From Pseudoselenomonas ruminantium (GTDB taxonomy: Bacteria; Bacillota; Negativicutes; Selenomonadales; Selenomonadaceae): DNA of 44,829 bases. Position 1 is the stretch's first letter, and every line of letters begins with the position of its first letter. The position numbers were made by a program, and so were the translations under genes. Of this stretch, positions 1 through 6,927 are shown piece by piece. A model generated the notes under the pieces. That model ran no database searches. It worked only from the letters and a program-made list of their open reading frames with translations, and was not told where the DNA came from. The DNA lies in NCBI GenBank assembly GCA_015058655.1, contig SVBX01000027.1, positions 1-44,829 on the forward strand. The letters are read 5' to 3'.

Positions 1-71
1 GGCTATGACCTTCCCGCTACCGGGCGGTCTAGGGACTTTCACCCATTAGAGTGCGCCCATGCCGGGCGCAC
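1..71 (-). mobile_element. Group IIC (bacterial class C) intron, 5' end only
   Basis: Read on the minus strand from position 71, the sequence begins GTGCGCCCGGCATGGGCGCA and continues with GGGTGAAAGTCCC (about 38-50) and a GGGAAGGTCATAGCC stretch at the window edge. The start GTGCG fits the GUGYG 5' splice-site consensus. The first ~50 bases closely resemble my memory of the 5' end of group IIC introns such as the Oceanobacillus iheyensis intron. The position fits the family's known habit: class C introns insert just 3' of Rho-independent terminators, and here the intron starts four bases after the T-run of the terminator at 76-110. Only domain I sequence is inside the window. The reverse transcriptase/maturase and the 3' end, if present, lie to the left. 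A short plus-strand reading frame over the same bases (stop at 73-75) is taken to be a chance reading. Confidence 0.9.
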
Positions 72-75
72 TTGA

Positions 76-110
76 AAAATCCCTGAGAGATACCTTCTCT
101 CAGGGATTTT
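76..110 (-). terminator. Rho-independent terminator, bidirectional
   Basis: Fifteen-base arms at 76-90 and 96-110 pair perfectly around a 5-base loop (GC core CCTGAGAGA). A- and T-rich outer ends make it usable in both directions. It closes the minus-strand operon ending at 120, and it is the likely target that drew the group IIC intron starting at 71. Confidence 0.9.
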
Positions 111-119
111 CTTCCGGCT

Positions 120-950
120 TCATGCCTGGACATACAATGCCTTCACCACGATATCCACCTCGTGGACCATCATGCCAGTCATGTACTCCACTTCCTGGCG
201 CACGGCCCGCTGAGTCTTGGTTATCAAAGTGGGTATGTGATTACCATAGGTCAGAGCCACCGAACAGGAAATCTTCAGCCCCATGTCCTCATCCCCATTG
301 TAGAGGTGATTGACACTCACATGGCTTATCTCCGTGATTTCCCCTTCCAGCACCACCTTGCGGACGATAGCAGCTACGGCATGGTCATCTATGCTGAGCT
401 TGCCGTAGTAGCTGAACACCGGCCGCACGATGGATTTCTCTCCCAAGCGCCGCCGCTTGTTGGACGAACGCTTGAAGAAAGACTGCACCGGGTCAATGAG
501 AAAGCCGGAGAAATGCGGCTTCAGCTCGATGGTGGGCACAGGAATGATGTGCTTCCCCTGCTTGAGCCGGTAAAACTGCGCCTTCGCGATATCCGCCTTG
601 GAAGCTATATCCTCGATGTTGATGATCTGGGAAATGGCCGGCAACTTCAAGGCACGGGCAATCTTATGCACCATATTCTCCGAGGTGCCCAGCACCAGTA
701 TGCGGTGCGGATTGACCTCCCCGATAGCCTTGCGCACTTCCTCGGCATGGCCGGGCAGGATGAAGATAGCCCTGCGCACCGCCATGATCTTGCTGGTCTC
801 CTGCTTGGCAGAATGGCCAGCTATGATTTTCCCGTCACTGATGAGTATGCCATCATCAATGATGGCATCTGCCTTATGCTTGTGGGCAATGACCAGAGCA
901 CGATGGCTCTTGCCGGTACCGCTGGGCCCCACCAGGGCGATTACATCCAT
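120..950 (-). CDS. P-loop NTPase fused to an Asp23/Gls24-like domain
   Basis: A 276-aa protein. Residues 8-15 form a Walker A motif (GPSGTGKS), so the N-terminal ~150 residues are probably a nucleotide-binding domain. The last ~100 residues have the pattern of Asp23/Gls24 (DUF322) proteins: a central YGNHIPTLITKTQRAVRQEV stretch, then MTGMMVHEVDIVV. Asp23-family proteins are small and are linked to the cell envelope and alkaline stress in Firmicutes; they usually stand alone. The gene is last in the minus-strand cluster that starts at rny, 11 bases after the PHP gene. GGAGAGAG precedes the ATG at a good distance. Its biochemical role is unknown. The domain calls are fairly secure for the C-terminus and the Walker motif; the function is not assigned. 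Confidence 0.75.
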   Translation of the reverse strand: MDVIALVGPSGTGKSHRALVIAHKHKADAIIDDGILISDGKIIAGHSAKQETSKIMAVRRAIFILPGHAEEVRKAIGEVNPHRILVLGTSENMVHKIARALKLPAISQIINIEDIASKADIAKAQFYRLKQGKHIIPVPTIELKPHFSGFLIDPVQSFFKRSSNKRRRLGEKSIVRPVFSYYGKLSIDDHAVAAIVRKVVLEGEITEISHVSVNHLYNGDEDMGLKISCSVALTYGNHIPTLITKTQRAVRQEVEYMTGMMVHEVDIVVKALYVQA

Positions 951-961
951 AGGTCTCTCTC

Positions 962-1783
962 CTATTCAGGTCTGTAGAATTTCTCTGCCCATTCGTCTTC
1001 AATGGTAAACAAGCCCAACCGCTGTGGGAAACGAGTAGCGTAGCCATGAAAATCTGAACCGCCGGCATACAGCAGCCCGTACTTCTTCGCCATCATCATG
1101 TAGCGCTCTACATCCTCCGGCTCGTGCTGGGGATAGAACACCTCCAGTCCCTCTACGCCAGACTGGCACAGTTCCTCCACCAGGGCATCGTCTCCCACCA
1201 GCTTCGGGTGGGCCAGCACGGGGGTGCCGCCCGCCGCTTTGATGAGTTCCACGATCTCTTCCTTTTCCAGATGATAATGTGGCACATAAGCTGGCTTGCC
1301 CTTCTGCAGCAGGGCATCGAAGGCCTCACGGATGGACTCGAAATAGCCCTTCTTCACCAGTATCCGGGCTATATGGGAGCGGCTGATGGATTTGCTGGCC
1401 CCTGCAATGGTCAGTACCTCTGTCTCTGTGATATGATAGCCCAGAGCGCAGAGCTTCTCCACCATCTCGCTGAATCTGGTCCAGCGGGCTTCTGTCACAT
1501 CGTTGAGCTTGTCAATAAGGTCGCGGTAATAGATATCGACATTGTAACCCAGAATATGTATCTCATGCACAGGATGATGGGCACTGAATTCAATACCAGG
1601 TATTATCTTCAGCCCCTTGACCGGCAGCAGGCCGTTCTCATAAAGATGACCCACCCCGTCCACAGTGTCGTGGTCGGTGATGGCCAGGTATGTAAGCCCT
1701 GCCGCCTTGGCTGCCGCCACGACCTCTTCCGGTGTCAGCTTGCCATCGGAAAAGGTCGTGTGGACATGCAAATCGCTAGGCAT
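962..1783 (-). CDS. PHP-domain metal-dependent phosphoesterase (TrpH/YciV type)
   Basis: A 273-aa PHP-superfamily hydrolase. The N-terminus shows the metal-binding DLHVHTTFSDG motif (residues 4-14) followed by TDHDTVDG (about residues 37-44). Later metal ligands are seen in GIEFSAHH, LAHPKLVG and GGSDFHG near the C-terminus. The size and order of motifs match the YciV/TrpH group, whose studied members remove phosphates from 3',5'-nucleoside bisphosphates or act as 5'-3' exonucleases on short RNA. That would suit a neighbourhood that also holds ribonuclease Y and a YmdB-like phosphodiesterase, although the link is inference. It lies 25 bases after spoVS in the same direction. The ATG at 1783 is preceded by GGAGTT. 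Confidence 0.85.
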   Translation of the reverse strand: MPSDLHVHTTFSDGKLTPEEVVAAAKAAGLTYLAITDHDTVDGVGHLYENGLLPVKGLKIIPGIEFSAHHPVHEIHILGYNVDIYYRDLIDKLNDVTEARWTRFSEMVEKLCALGYHITETEVLTIAGASKSISRSHIARILVKKGYFESIREAFDALLQKGKPAYVPHYHLEKEEIVELIKAAGGTPVLAHPKLVGDDALVEELCQSGVEGLEVFYPQHEPEDVERYMMMAKKYGLLYAGGSDFHGYATRFPQRLGLFTIEDEWAEKFYRPE

Positions 1784-1808
1784 CCTGCTATCAACTCCTA
1801 TCTAAACT

Positions 1809-2069
1809 TCAGCGGGGCTCGACAATCAGCTTGATAGCCGTGCGCTCCTCCCCCTCAATCTTGATATCCGTGAAGGCAGGTATGCAGATGAGATCTACTC
1901 CATGAGGAGCCACAAAGCCGCGGGCAATCGCCACAGCCTTCACCGCCTGATTCAAGGCTCCTGCACCAATAGCCTGCATTTCTGCACTGCCATTTTCTCG
2001 CAGGACCCCTGCCAGGGCTCCTGCCACGGAATTAGGATTGGATTTAGCAGACACTTTCAAGATTTCCAT
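1809..2069 (-). CDS. spoVS: Stage V sporulation protein S (SpoVS)
   Basis: An 86-aa protein of the highly conserved SpoVS family, with the full-length pattern from MEILKVSAKSNPNSVAGAL to the ending TAIKLIVEPR. SpoVS is a small nucleic-acid-binding (Alba-like) protein. In Bacillus it affects late sporulation and division, but it is also kept in many non-sporulating Firmicutes, where its role is unclear. The order rny - ymdB-like - spoVS resembles that of B. subtilis. The nearest Shine-Dalgarno-like sequence, AGAGGA, is rather far from the ATG (about 12 bases), and a small reading frame with an in-frame TGA (2057-2170) overlaps this start by 13 bases, so translation may be coupled. Confidence 0.95.
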   Translation of the reverse strand: MEILKVSAKSNPNSVAGALAGVLRENGSAEMQAIGAGALNQAVKAVAIARGFVAPHGVDLICIPAFTDIKIEGEERTAIKLIVEPR

Positions 2070-2170
2070 ACTCTCAGCACGTCCTCTCTGGTTAATGCAA
2101 CTGCTTCGACTGCTGCTTCAGCAAAACTTGCTTTCTTGGTTCACTTGGTACTGCCATTACTATTCGTCAC
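2057..2170 (-). pseudogene. Possible small broken reading frame overlapping spoVS start
   Basis: On the minus strand a frame opens with GTG at 2170, runs nine codons (MTNSNGSTK), meets TGA at 2141-2143, and continues for 27 more codons in the same frame (TKKASFAEAAVEAVALTRED and a short tail) to a TGA at 2057-2059, inside the spoVS start. The second part reads like a real acidic/alanine-rich helix and has no start codon of its own after the internal stop. It could be a decayed small gene, a TGA read-through, or chance. Evidence is weak: AGAAGG lies about 13 bases before the GTG. Confidence 0.25.
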
Positions 2171-2194
2171 GCTTTGAAAAAATCCTTCTAATTT

Positions 2195-2974
2195 TTATTC
2201 TGTGATGAGAATAGGTTCAATCCCAGTAGTAGCGTTCGTTTTGTCATCTGTCTCCACAATCACGCCAGAGAAGACCTGCGGCCCTGACTCTTCCACTTCA
2301 AAGCGCACAGGCAGTCCCGTGGTGAACTTGTAGATGATCTTGTCAGTCTTGACCCCCAGCACTGAGTTCCATGGCCCGACCATGCCCAAGTCAGTGATAT
2401 AGGCGGTTCCTCGGGGCAGCATCCTGGCATCCGAAGTCTGGATATGGGTGTGGGTTCCCACCACCGCGTTTACCCTGCCATCGAGATACCAGCCCATGGC
2501 CATTTTCTCAGAAGTAGTTTCCGCATGGAAATCGAGGAAGAACATATCGCACTCCCCCTGCAATTCCTTCAGCATCTCATCCACTTTCTGGAAAGGGCAA
2601 TCAAGGGCAGGCATGAAGGACCTGCCGGACAAATTCATTACCCCGATGGTCTTGGCCTTGAAAGGATAAAGGCAAAAGCCCTTGCCGGGAGTCCCTTCAG
2701 GATAATTGGCAGGGCGTATGAGGAAGGGCTCGGAGTCAATGAACTCCATCACATCTTTCTTGTCCCACACATGGTTGCCGGTGGTGACGATGTCTGCGCC
2801 CCCGCTATACAGCTCATCGAGGGAGTTGCGGGTAAGCCCCTTGCCTGAAGCAGAATTCTCTCCATTGACGATGACCACATCTATATTCTTTTCCTTGCGC
2901 AGTTTCTGCACATTTTCGCGGAATGCCTTGCGCCCAGGGCGGCCTATGACATCCCCCACTAACATCACACGCAA
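2195..2974 (-). CDS. YmdB-family metallophosphoesterase (cyclic-nucleotide phosphodiesterase)
   Basis: A ~259-aa calcineurin-like phosphoesterase of the YmdB (TIGR00282) family. Metal-binding motifs read in order: GDVIGRPGR near the N-terminus, NGENSASGKG, TGNHVWD, DFHAETTSEK and GTHTHIQT. B. subtilis YmdB hydrolyses 2',3'-cyclic nucleotides, affects biofilm and motility decisions, and is also encoded next to rny. Start choice: the frame extends to a GTG at 2992 that overlaps the upstream stop, but AGGAGA at 2981-2986 would then lie inside the gene. The TTG at 2972-2974 is six bases after it and gives the usual family N-terminus, so TTG is preferred. Stop to the next gene leaves 125 bases. 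Confidence 0.9.
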   Translation of the reverse strand: MRVMLVGDVIGRPGRKAFRENVQKLRKEKNIDVVIVNGENSASGKGLTRNSLDELYSGGADIVTTGNHVWDKKDVMEFIDSEPFLIRPANYPEGTPGKGFCLYPFKAKTIGVMNLSGRSFMPALDCPFQKVDEMLKELQGECDMFFLDFHAETTSEKMAMGWYLDGRVNAVVGTHTHIQTSDARMLPRGTAYITDLGMVGPWNSVLGVKTDKIIYKFTTGLPVRFEVEESGPQVFSGVIVETDDKTNATTGIEPILITE

Positions 2975-2991
2975 AATCTTTCTCCTTTTCA

Positions 2992-3552
2992 CTACCTGTT
3001 GTACACAACCACCCGGTCATTTTCGCGAATGGCAGCCATGCGCTCCTTGATGGTGATATCCGGAGCCTGGTCAAGGAGCTGGTCGAGTATCTCGCTGTGC
3101 ATATTGGCAAACTCCGGCTCCAGGTTTTCCACCGTATGGCTATCCACCATGAGATGGTCACCGAATCTGTCCAGCATAAGCTCTGCCATGACCTCCAGTT
3201 CTCCGCGGGAAAGGTCCGCGAGGTTCCTGGCAATATGCACCAGCAGGGTATCCCCCTGTTCCTCCACATTCACCGACGACCAGACATAAATCCCTTCTTC
3301 AAACTCGTGATATGTCTCCAGGCTTTCACGCAGGAAGTCTGCGAAATCAGGCAGGGCCCTACCTGGAGGAAGGGGCTGCTTGACCATAAAGGTGAGTTCC
3401 AGATTGTCCCTCTGCGGATCATAAGTGATAGCCGTGATCTCGGGATAACAGACCAGGAGCGAGCCTAACAGCTGAACGCCCATGTGCATATGGTTTTGCC
3501 TCCGGTCTTTGCCCTTGGCTTCTCTCTTGAAAAAATTCCTGATTCCAAACAT
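2992..3552 (-). CDS. Conserved-looking protein of unknown function between rny and ymdB-like gene
   Basis: A ~186-aa soluble protein with no family I recognise. It starts with a basic segment (FFKREAKGKDRRQ) and then alternates short acidic and hydrophobic stretches; no signal peptide, membrane span or cofactor motif is visible. The frame opens at a GTG (3561), but GGAAGGGAG places the ribosome on the ATG at 3552, giving MFGIRNFFKR. Its stop TAG touches the longest possible start of the ymdB-like gene. Its place between ribonuclease Y and a phosphodiesterase suggests, without proving it, a link to RNA turnover or its control. Confidence 0.7.
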   Translation of the reverse strand: MFGIRNFFKREAKGKDRRQNHMHMGVQLLGSLLVCYPEITAITYDPQRDNLELTFMVKQPLPPGRALPDFADFLRESLETYHEFEEGIYVWSSVNVEEQGDTLLVHIARNLADLSRGELEVMAELMLDRFGDHLMVDSHTVENLEPEFANMHSEILDQLLDQAPDITIKERMAAIRENDRVVVYNR

Positions 3553-3601
3553 TGGCCTCACTCCCTTCCATGAGCGACAGGCTGAACATGCCCTAATGCA
3601 A

Positions 3602-3637
3602 AGGAGGGTGCTGGAGAAAAATCTCTTGCACCCTCCT
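3602..3637 (-). terminator. Hairpin after rny, possible weak terminator or processing site
   Basis: Ten-base arms at 3602-3611 and 3628-3637 (AGGAGGGTGC with GCACCCTCCT) pair perfectly and enclose a smaller GAGA/TCTC pairing. On the minus strand it follows the rny stop by ten bases, but only TTT follows it, so termination is probably partial. It could reduce expression of the genes behind rny. Confidence 0.6.
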
Positions 3638-3647
3638 CGATGAGTTC

Positions 3648-5192
3648 TTACTTGGCGTAATCGACCACGCGGGTCTCACGAATGACCGTAGCCTTGATCT
3701 GGCCGGGATACTCAAGCTCATCTTCAATGCGCTTGACGATATTGTGGGCCAGGGCTGCAGCCTCGGCATCATCCACCTTATCCGGTTTCACCATGACGCG
3801 GATCTCGCGGCCTGCCTGGATGGCGAAGCAGCGTTCCACGCCCTCGAAGGACTCTGCAATCTCCTCGAGGCTCTTGAGTCTCTTCAGATAAGACTCAAGG
3901 CTTTCACGGCGAGCACCCGGACGGGCGGCGGACACGGCATCTGCCGCCGCCACCAGGATGGATTCAACGCAGCTGGGCTCGCAGTCCCCATGATGGGAAG
4001 CCACCGCATTGATGACATCCTTGGACTCGCGGAACTTCCGGGCAAGATCGGCGCCGATGGCGGTATGGGAACCTTCCACCTCATGGTCGATGGCCTTGCC
4101 GATATCGTGGAGAAGACCTCCGCGCTTGGCCAGCATCACATCGCAGCCAAGCTCTGCTGCCATGACACCTGCCAGATGGGAAACCTCGATGGAATGGTTC
4201 AGCACATTCTGGCCGTAGCTGGTACGATAGCGCAGGCGGCCCAGGAGCTTCACCATCTCCGGATGGATGCCGTGGACACCGGTATCGAAGGTAGCCTGCT
4301 CGCCGGCCTCCTTGATGCGCTGGTCAACCTCACGCTTGGCCTTTTCCACCATTTCCTCGATACGGGCAGGATGGATGCGACCGTCTTGAATGAGCTTTTC
4401 CAGAGCGATGCGCGCAATCTCGCGGCGCACCGGGTCAAAACCTGAGAGAATCACCGCTTCGGGCGTATCATCGATGATAAGGTCGATGCCAGTCATAGTC
4501 TCAAGGGTGCGGATATTCCGCCCCTCACGGCCAATGATGCGGCCTTTCATTTCATCATTGGGCAGAGCCACTACCGATACAGTAGTCTCAGCCACATGGT
4601 CGGCAGCGCAGCGCTGGATGGCAGTAGAGAGAATCTCCCTGGCCTTCTTGTCAGCCTCATCGCGGGTCTGCTGCTCGTATTCCTTGATCTTCATGGCCTT
4701 CTCGTGCTGGAGCTCTTCCTCCGTCTCAGCCATGATCATGGTGCGGGCTTCTTCAGTGGTAAGGCTGGAGATGCGCTCCAGTTCAGTCTTCTGCTGGGCA
4801 TGGAGCTCGTCCACCGCCGCCTGGGTCTTGTCAAGCCGTTCCTCCTTGCGGGCCAGAGTGCTTTCCTTCTTCTCCAGGGACTCCAGCTTCCTGTCCAGGT
4901 TTTCTTCTTTCTGAACTATCCGCCTCTCCTGGCGCTGAATCTCACTCCTGCGCTCCTTGGTATCACGATCGAGCTCCTGACGCTGGCGATGTATTTCTTC
5001 TTTGGCTTCCAGCAAAGCTTCCTTCTTCTTGGTCTCCCCCTGCTGCCTGGCTTCTGCCACGATGCGCTGGGCTTCTGTCTCTGCGGAGCCAATCTGTGCT
5101 TCTGCGGTGCGTTTGCGAGCCGTATAGCCTGCGGCTGCGCCGACAATTGCTGCAACTATTACCGCCAATATTACTTCAACGATAATACTCAC
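3648..5192 (-). CDS. rny: Ribonuclease Y
   Basis: A 514-aa membrane-anchored endoribonuclease that starts mRNA decay in Firmicutes. Order of parts: one N-terminal membrane helix (residues ~3-22), a long charged coiled coil (~25-195), a KH RNA-binding domain with [15 protein letters not shown] (~215-230), and an HD domain with [12 protein letters not shown] and later ASHHGD. The length is normal for the family (~510-520). The start is GTG at 5192, directly behind a GGGGGG run, an unusually tight spacing, so a slightly different start is possible. A strong promoter lies at 5259-5287. It heads the minus-strand cluster with the ymdB-like gene and spoVS. Confidence 0.97.
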   Translation of the reverse strand: MSIIVEVILAVIVAAIVGAAAGYTARKRTAEAQIGSAETEAQRIVAEARQQGETKKKEALLEAKEEIHRQRQELDRDTKERRSEIQRQERRIVQKEENLDRKLESLEKKESTLARKEERLDKTQAAVDELHAQQKTELERISSLTTEEARTMIMAETEEELQHEKAMKIKEYEQQTRDEADKKAREILSTAIQRCAADHVAETTVSVVALPNDEMKGRIIGREGRNIRTLETMTGIDLIIDDTPEAVILSGFDPVRREIARIALEKLIQDGRIHPARIEEMVEKAKREVDQRIKEAGEQATFDTGVHGIHPEMVKLLGRLRYRTSYGQNVLNHSIEVSHLAGVMAAELGCDVMLAKRGGLLHDIGKAIDHEVEGSHTAIGADLARKFRESKDVINAVASHHGDCEPSCVESILVAAADAVSAARPGARRESLESYLKRLKSLEEIAESFEGVERCFAIQAGREIRVMVKPDKVDDAEAAALAHNIVKRIEDELEYPGQIKATVIRETRVVDYAK

Positions 5193-5258
5193 CCCCCTTT
5201 TCTTTTTTTTCCTGAATTTTGAATTTCACTTGTGCGTATGGCATACCCATACATATAT

Positions 5259-5287
5259 ATTCTAATGTTTTTCACTGTCTCTGTCAA
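5259..5287 (-). promoter_or_regulatory. Promoter of rny
   Basis: On the minus strand, TTGACA (5282-5287), 17 bases, then TAGAAT (5259-5264). This is close to the housekeeping consensus. Between it and rny lies a short palindrome, GTATGGCATAC (5236-5246), which might be an operator or may be chance. Confidence 0.8.
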
Positions 5288-5430
5288 GGAAACATAGCTT
5301 CTCGCCCCCTGCCTGCAAAGCTTTCCGAATTTCACATAATGTTACCTGACGGGTAGCAAAAAATCCTGCTTTAGGGTACAATATAACATGTTTGGATTTA
5401 GTTGACTTATGAAATCTGGAGGAACACACC

Positions 5431-5721
5431 ATGCTCAAATGCAGCAAATGCGGCAAAGCTTTAGAAGAAAAAGACGCCCTGGTCCACAAGGACCAAGAGG
5501 GCGTTAAGCATATTATCTGCCAGGAATGCTTCAAGGAAGCCACCGGCGTTGACTACCAGACCTTTGCCTTCCGCAAGGAGAATGCCAAGCAGACCTTCTT
5601 CGCGGTGCTCTTCTGCCTGGCAGCCACCATCTATGCCTTCATGGAAAAAGGCCCCCTGTACGGAGGCCTGGGCATCATTCTCACTATTCTTGTCTACATC
5701 TTCGCCAGCAAGGCAAAGTGA
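5431..5721 (+). CDS. Small zinc-ribbon-like membrane protein, function unknown
   Basis: A 96-aa protein. The N-terminal half has two cysteine pairs, CSKC (residues 4-7) and CQEC (31-34), spaced like a zinc ribbon. The C-terminal half has two likely membrane segments (about residues 55-70 and 74-92) with a short GPLYGG turn. The start is supported by GGAGG eight bases before the ATG. A TACAAT box at 5377-5382 could be the -10 of its promoter, but no good -35 is seen. It stands alone between divergent rny and the convergent kinase-like gene. Confidence 0.7.
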   Translation: MLKCSKCGKALEEKDALVHKDQEGVKHIICQECFKEATGVDYQTFAFRKENAKQTFFAVLFCLAATIYAFMEKGPLYGGLGIILTILVYIFASKAK

Positions 5722-5730
5722 GCAGCTCGC

Positions 5731-6771
5731 TCACAGGGAAAGAATCTGCTTCACCGCTTCCGGCTCCAGCTCGAAGCGCGCGCATAGCTCCGCTTCTCCC
5801 ATCCCGCCCTTGTGGAGACGGCGGATGATGTCGTCCCTGGCTATGAGAAGCCCTTCCAGGAAGCCCTTCTCATAAGCCCCCTTGCCCTCTGCCTTTTCCT
5901 GGGGCGTGAGCTGGGACATGCGGCGGGCCAGGGAATTCAGCAACGGTGAATTTCCCAGGGAAACATCAGGCTTCTTCCACAGGGCTTCCCTGTCCACCAT
6001 CTTCACCTTCGGCGTGCGCTTCAGCAGCCTGTAATCTCCATCCGGCAACATCTGCCAGGATTCGTCGGCGGGCCAGGAATCGTTCAGCACGCGGGCCACA
6101 TTGACCTTGTCGCTCTGGCGGTAGAAAGCCTCTGCCTCCTGCCGTGTCTTGCCCCCCTGTACCTTGCGGGATACCAGCCTCTCCTTGAGGTCCTCTTCCC
6201 GTGCTTCGATGAAAACCGTATAATCCGCGTATGCACGCAGCTCCTGCCAGCCGCCGCTGCCAAGCAGCAGCCAGTTGCCTTCCAGGAGCACGATGTCCTG
6301 CCTGACGGTTATGACATCCTCTATCACATCGTGAATGCTGCGGTCATAGACTGGCCAGCGAATGTTCTCGCTTCGCACCTGGGCCAGTTTTTCTTTTAGA
6401 TGCTCCAGATTGAAAGTCTCCGGAGCCCCCTTGATGGCAGACATGGGAATCATGCTGCCGTCCCGCTCTATCTTGTGAGAGCGCAGGTAGGCCGAGGTAT
6501 GGTGGAAGCCGTCCAGCCCCAAAGCCTGCAAAGATACAAGCCCTTCCACCGACTGGGACAGCTTCTCCAGCAACAGGCAGAGAGTGGATTTGCCGGTGCC
6601 CGGAGGGGCAGCCAAAAGGATTATCAGCCTGCGGCCTGCCTCCTTCTGCTTTCTGGACATATGCCTGAGAAAGGGCAGGAACAATTCCTGTATAGTTGCT
6701 TCGTTGTATTGTACCTTGTGCGCCAGGCCGTTGATCATAAAGCGGCAGCTGCGCCATTGTTTTTCTTTCAT
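5731..6771 (-). CDS. Nucleoside/nucleotide-kinase-like P-loop protein with extra C-terminal tail
   Basis: A 346-aa protein. Residues ~52-62 form a P-loop (APPGTGKSTL). LGLDGFHH, PVYDRSIHDV and LLEGNWLLL follow in the pattern of the uridine kinase/phosphoribulokinase/YggC group, so a small-molecule kinase is likely; the substrate is unknown. The last ~60 residues contain GAYEKGFLEGLLIARDDIIR followed by a helix-turn-helix-like end (AELCARFELEPEAVKQIL). That resembles the tails of Rpn/PD-(D/E)XK transposase-related proteins rather than a kinase. The ATG at 6771 has a G-rich sequence about 11 bases upstream. The gene converges with the small membrane protein at 5431-5721. Confidence 0.7.
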   Translation of the reverse strand: MKEKQWRSCRFMINGLAHKVQYNEATIQELFLPFLRHMSRKQKEAGRRLIILLAAPPGTGKSTLCLLLEKLSQSVEGLVSLQALGLDGFHHTSAYLRSHKIERDGSMIPMSAIKGAPETFNLEHLKEKLAQVRSENIRWPVYDRSIHDVIEDVITVRQDIVLLEGNWLLLGSGGWQELRAYADYTVFIEAREEDLKERLVSRKVQGGKTRQEAEAFYRQSDKVNVARVLNDSWPADESWQMLPDGDYRLLKRTPKVKMVDREALWKKPDVSLGNSPLLNSLARRMSQLTPQEKAEGKGAYEKGFLEGLLIARDDIIRRLHKGGMGEAELCARFELEPEAVKQILSL

Positions 6772-6803
6772 CCCGTTTCATTGCCCCCTTTTTGCAGGTT
6801 CCC

Positions 6804-6852
6804 CTAGGGCGTGTTGATTAATTCACTCAGCCCATTTAATCAACCCGCCCTA
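6804..6852. repeat. Palindromic repeat copy 1 (30-bp core shared with 13815-13844)
   Basis: Arms 6805-6821 and 6836-6852 (TAGGGCGTGTTGATTAA and its complement, one mismatch) flank a 14-base loop. The stretch 6804-6833 recurs in inverted orientation at 13815-13844 with two differences in 30 bases. It lies between the divergent kinase-like and M48 protease genes. Confidence 0.8.
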
Positions 6853-6875
6853 ATTGTACTATAAGAATCCCTCTA

Positions 6876-6904
6876 TTGCCAGCCCTACCTCTATGGAGTA
6901 TGAT
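6876..6904 (+). promoter_or_regulatory. Promoter of the M48 protease gene
   Basis: TTGCCA (6876-6881), 17 bases, then TATGAT (6899-6904). The expected transcript start is only ~17 bases before the ATG, leaving room for the AGGAGGG ribosome site. Confidence 0.65.
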
Positions 6905-6927
6905 TATAACAATAGGAGGGATATATC

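Noticed and set aside
1..75. End of a plus-strand protein gene (24 codons ending in TGA at 73-75)
   Set aside because: The bases are better explained as the 5' end of a group IIC intron on the minus strand.
80..100. CTGAGAGA near the left edge as a THI-box core
   Set aside because: It is one arm of a perfect terminator hairpin and has no other riboswitch elements.
2141..2143. Selenocysteine codon in the small frame before spoVS
   Set aside because: No convincing SECIS-like hairpin was seen just after the TGA, and the frame itself is doubtful.
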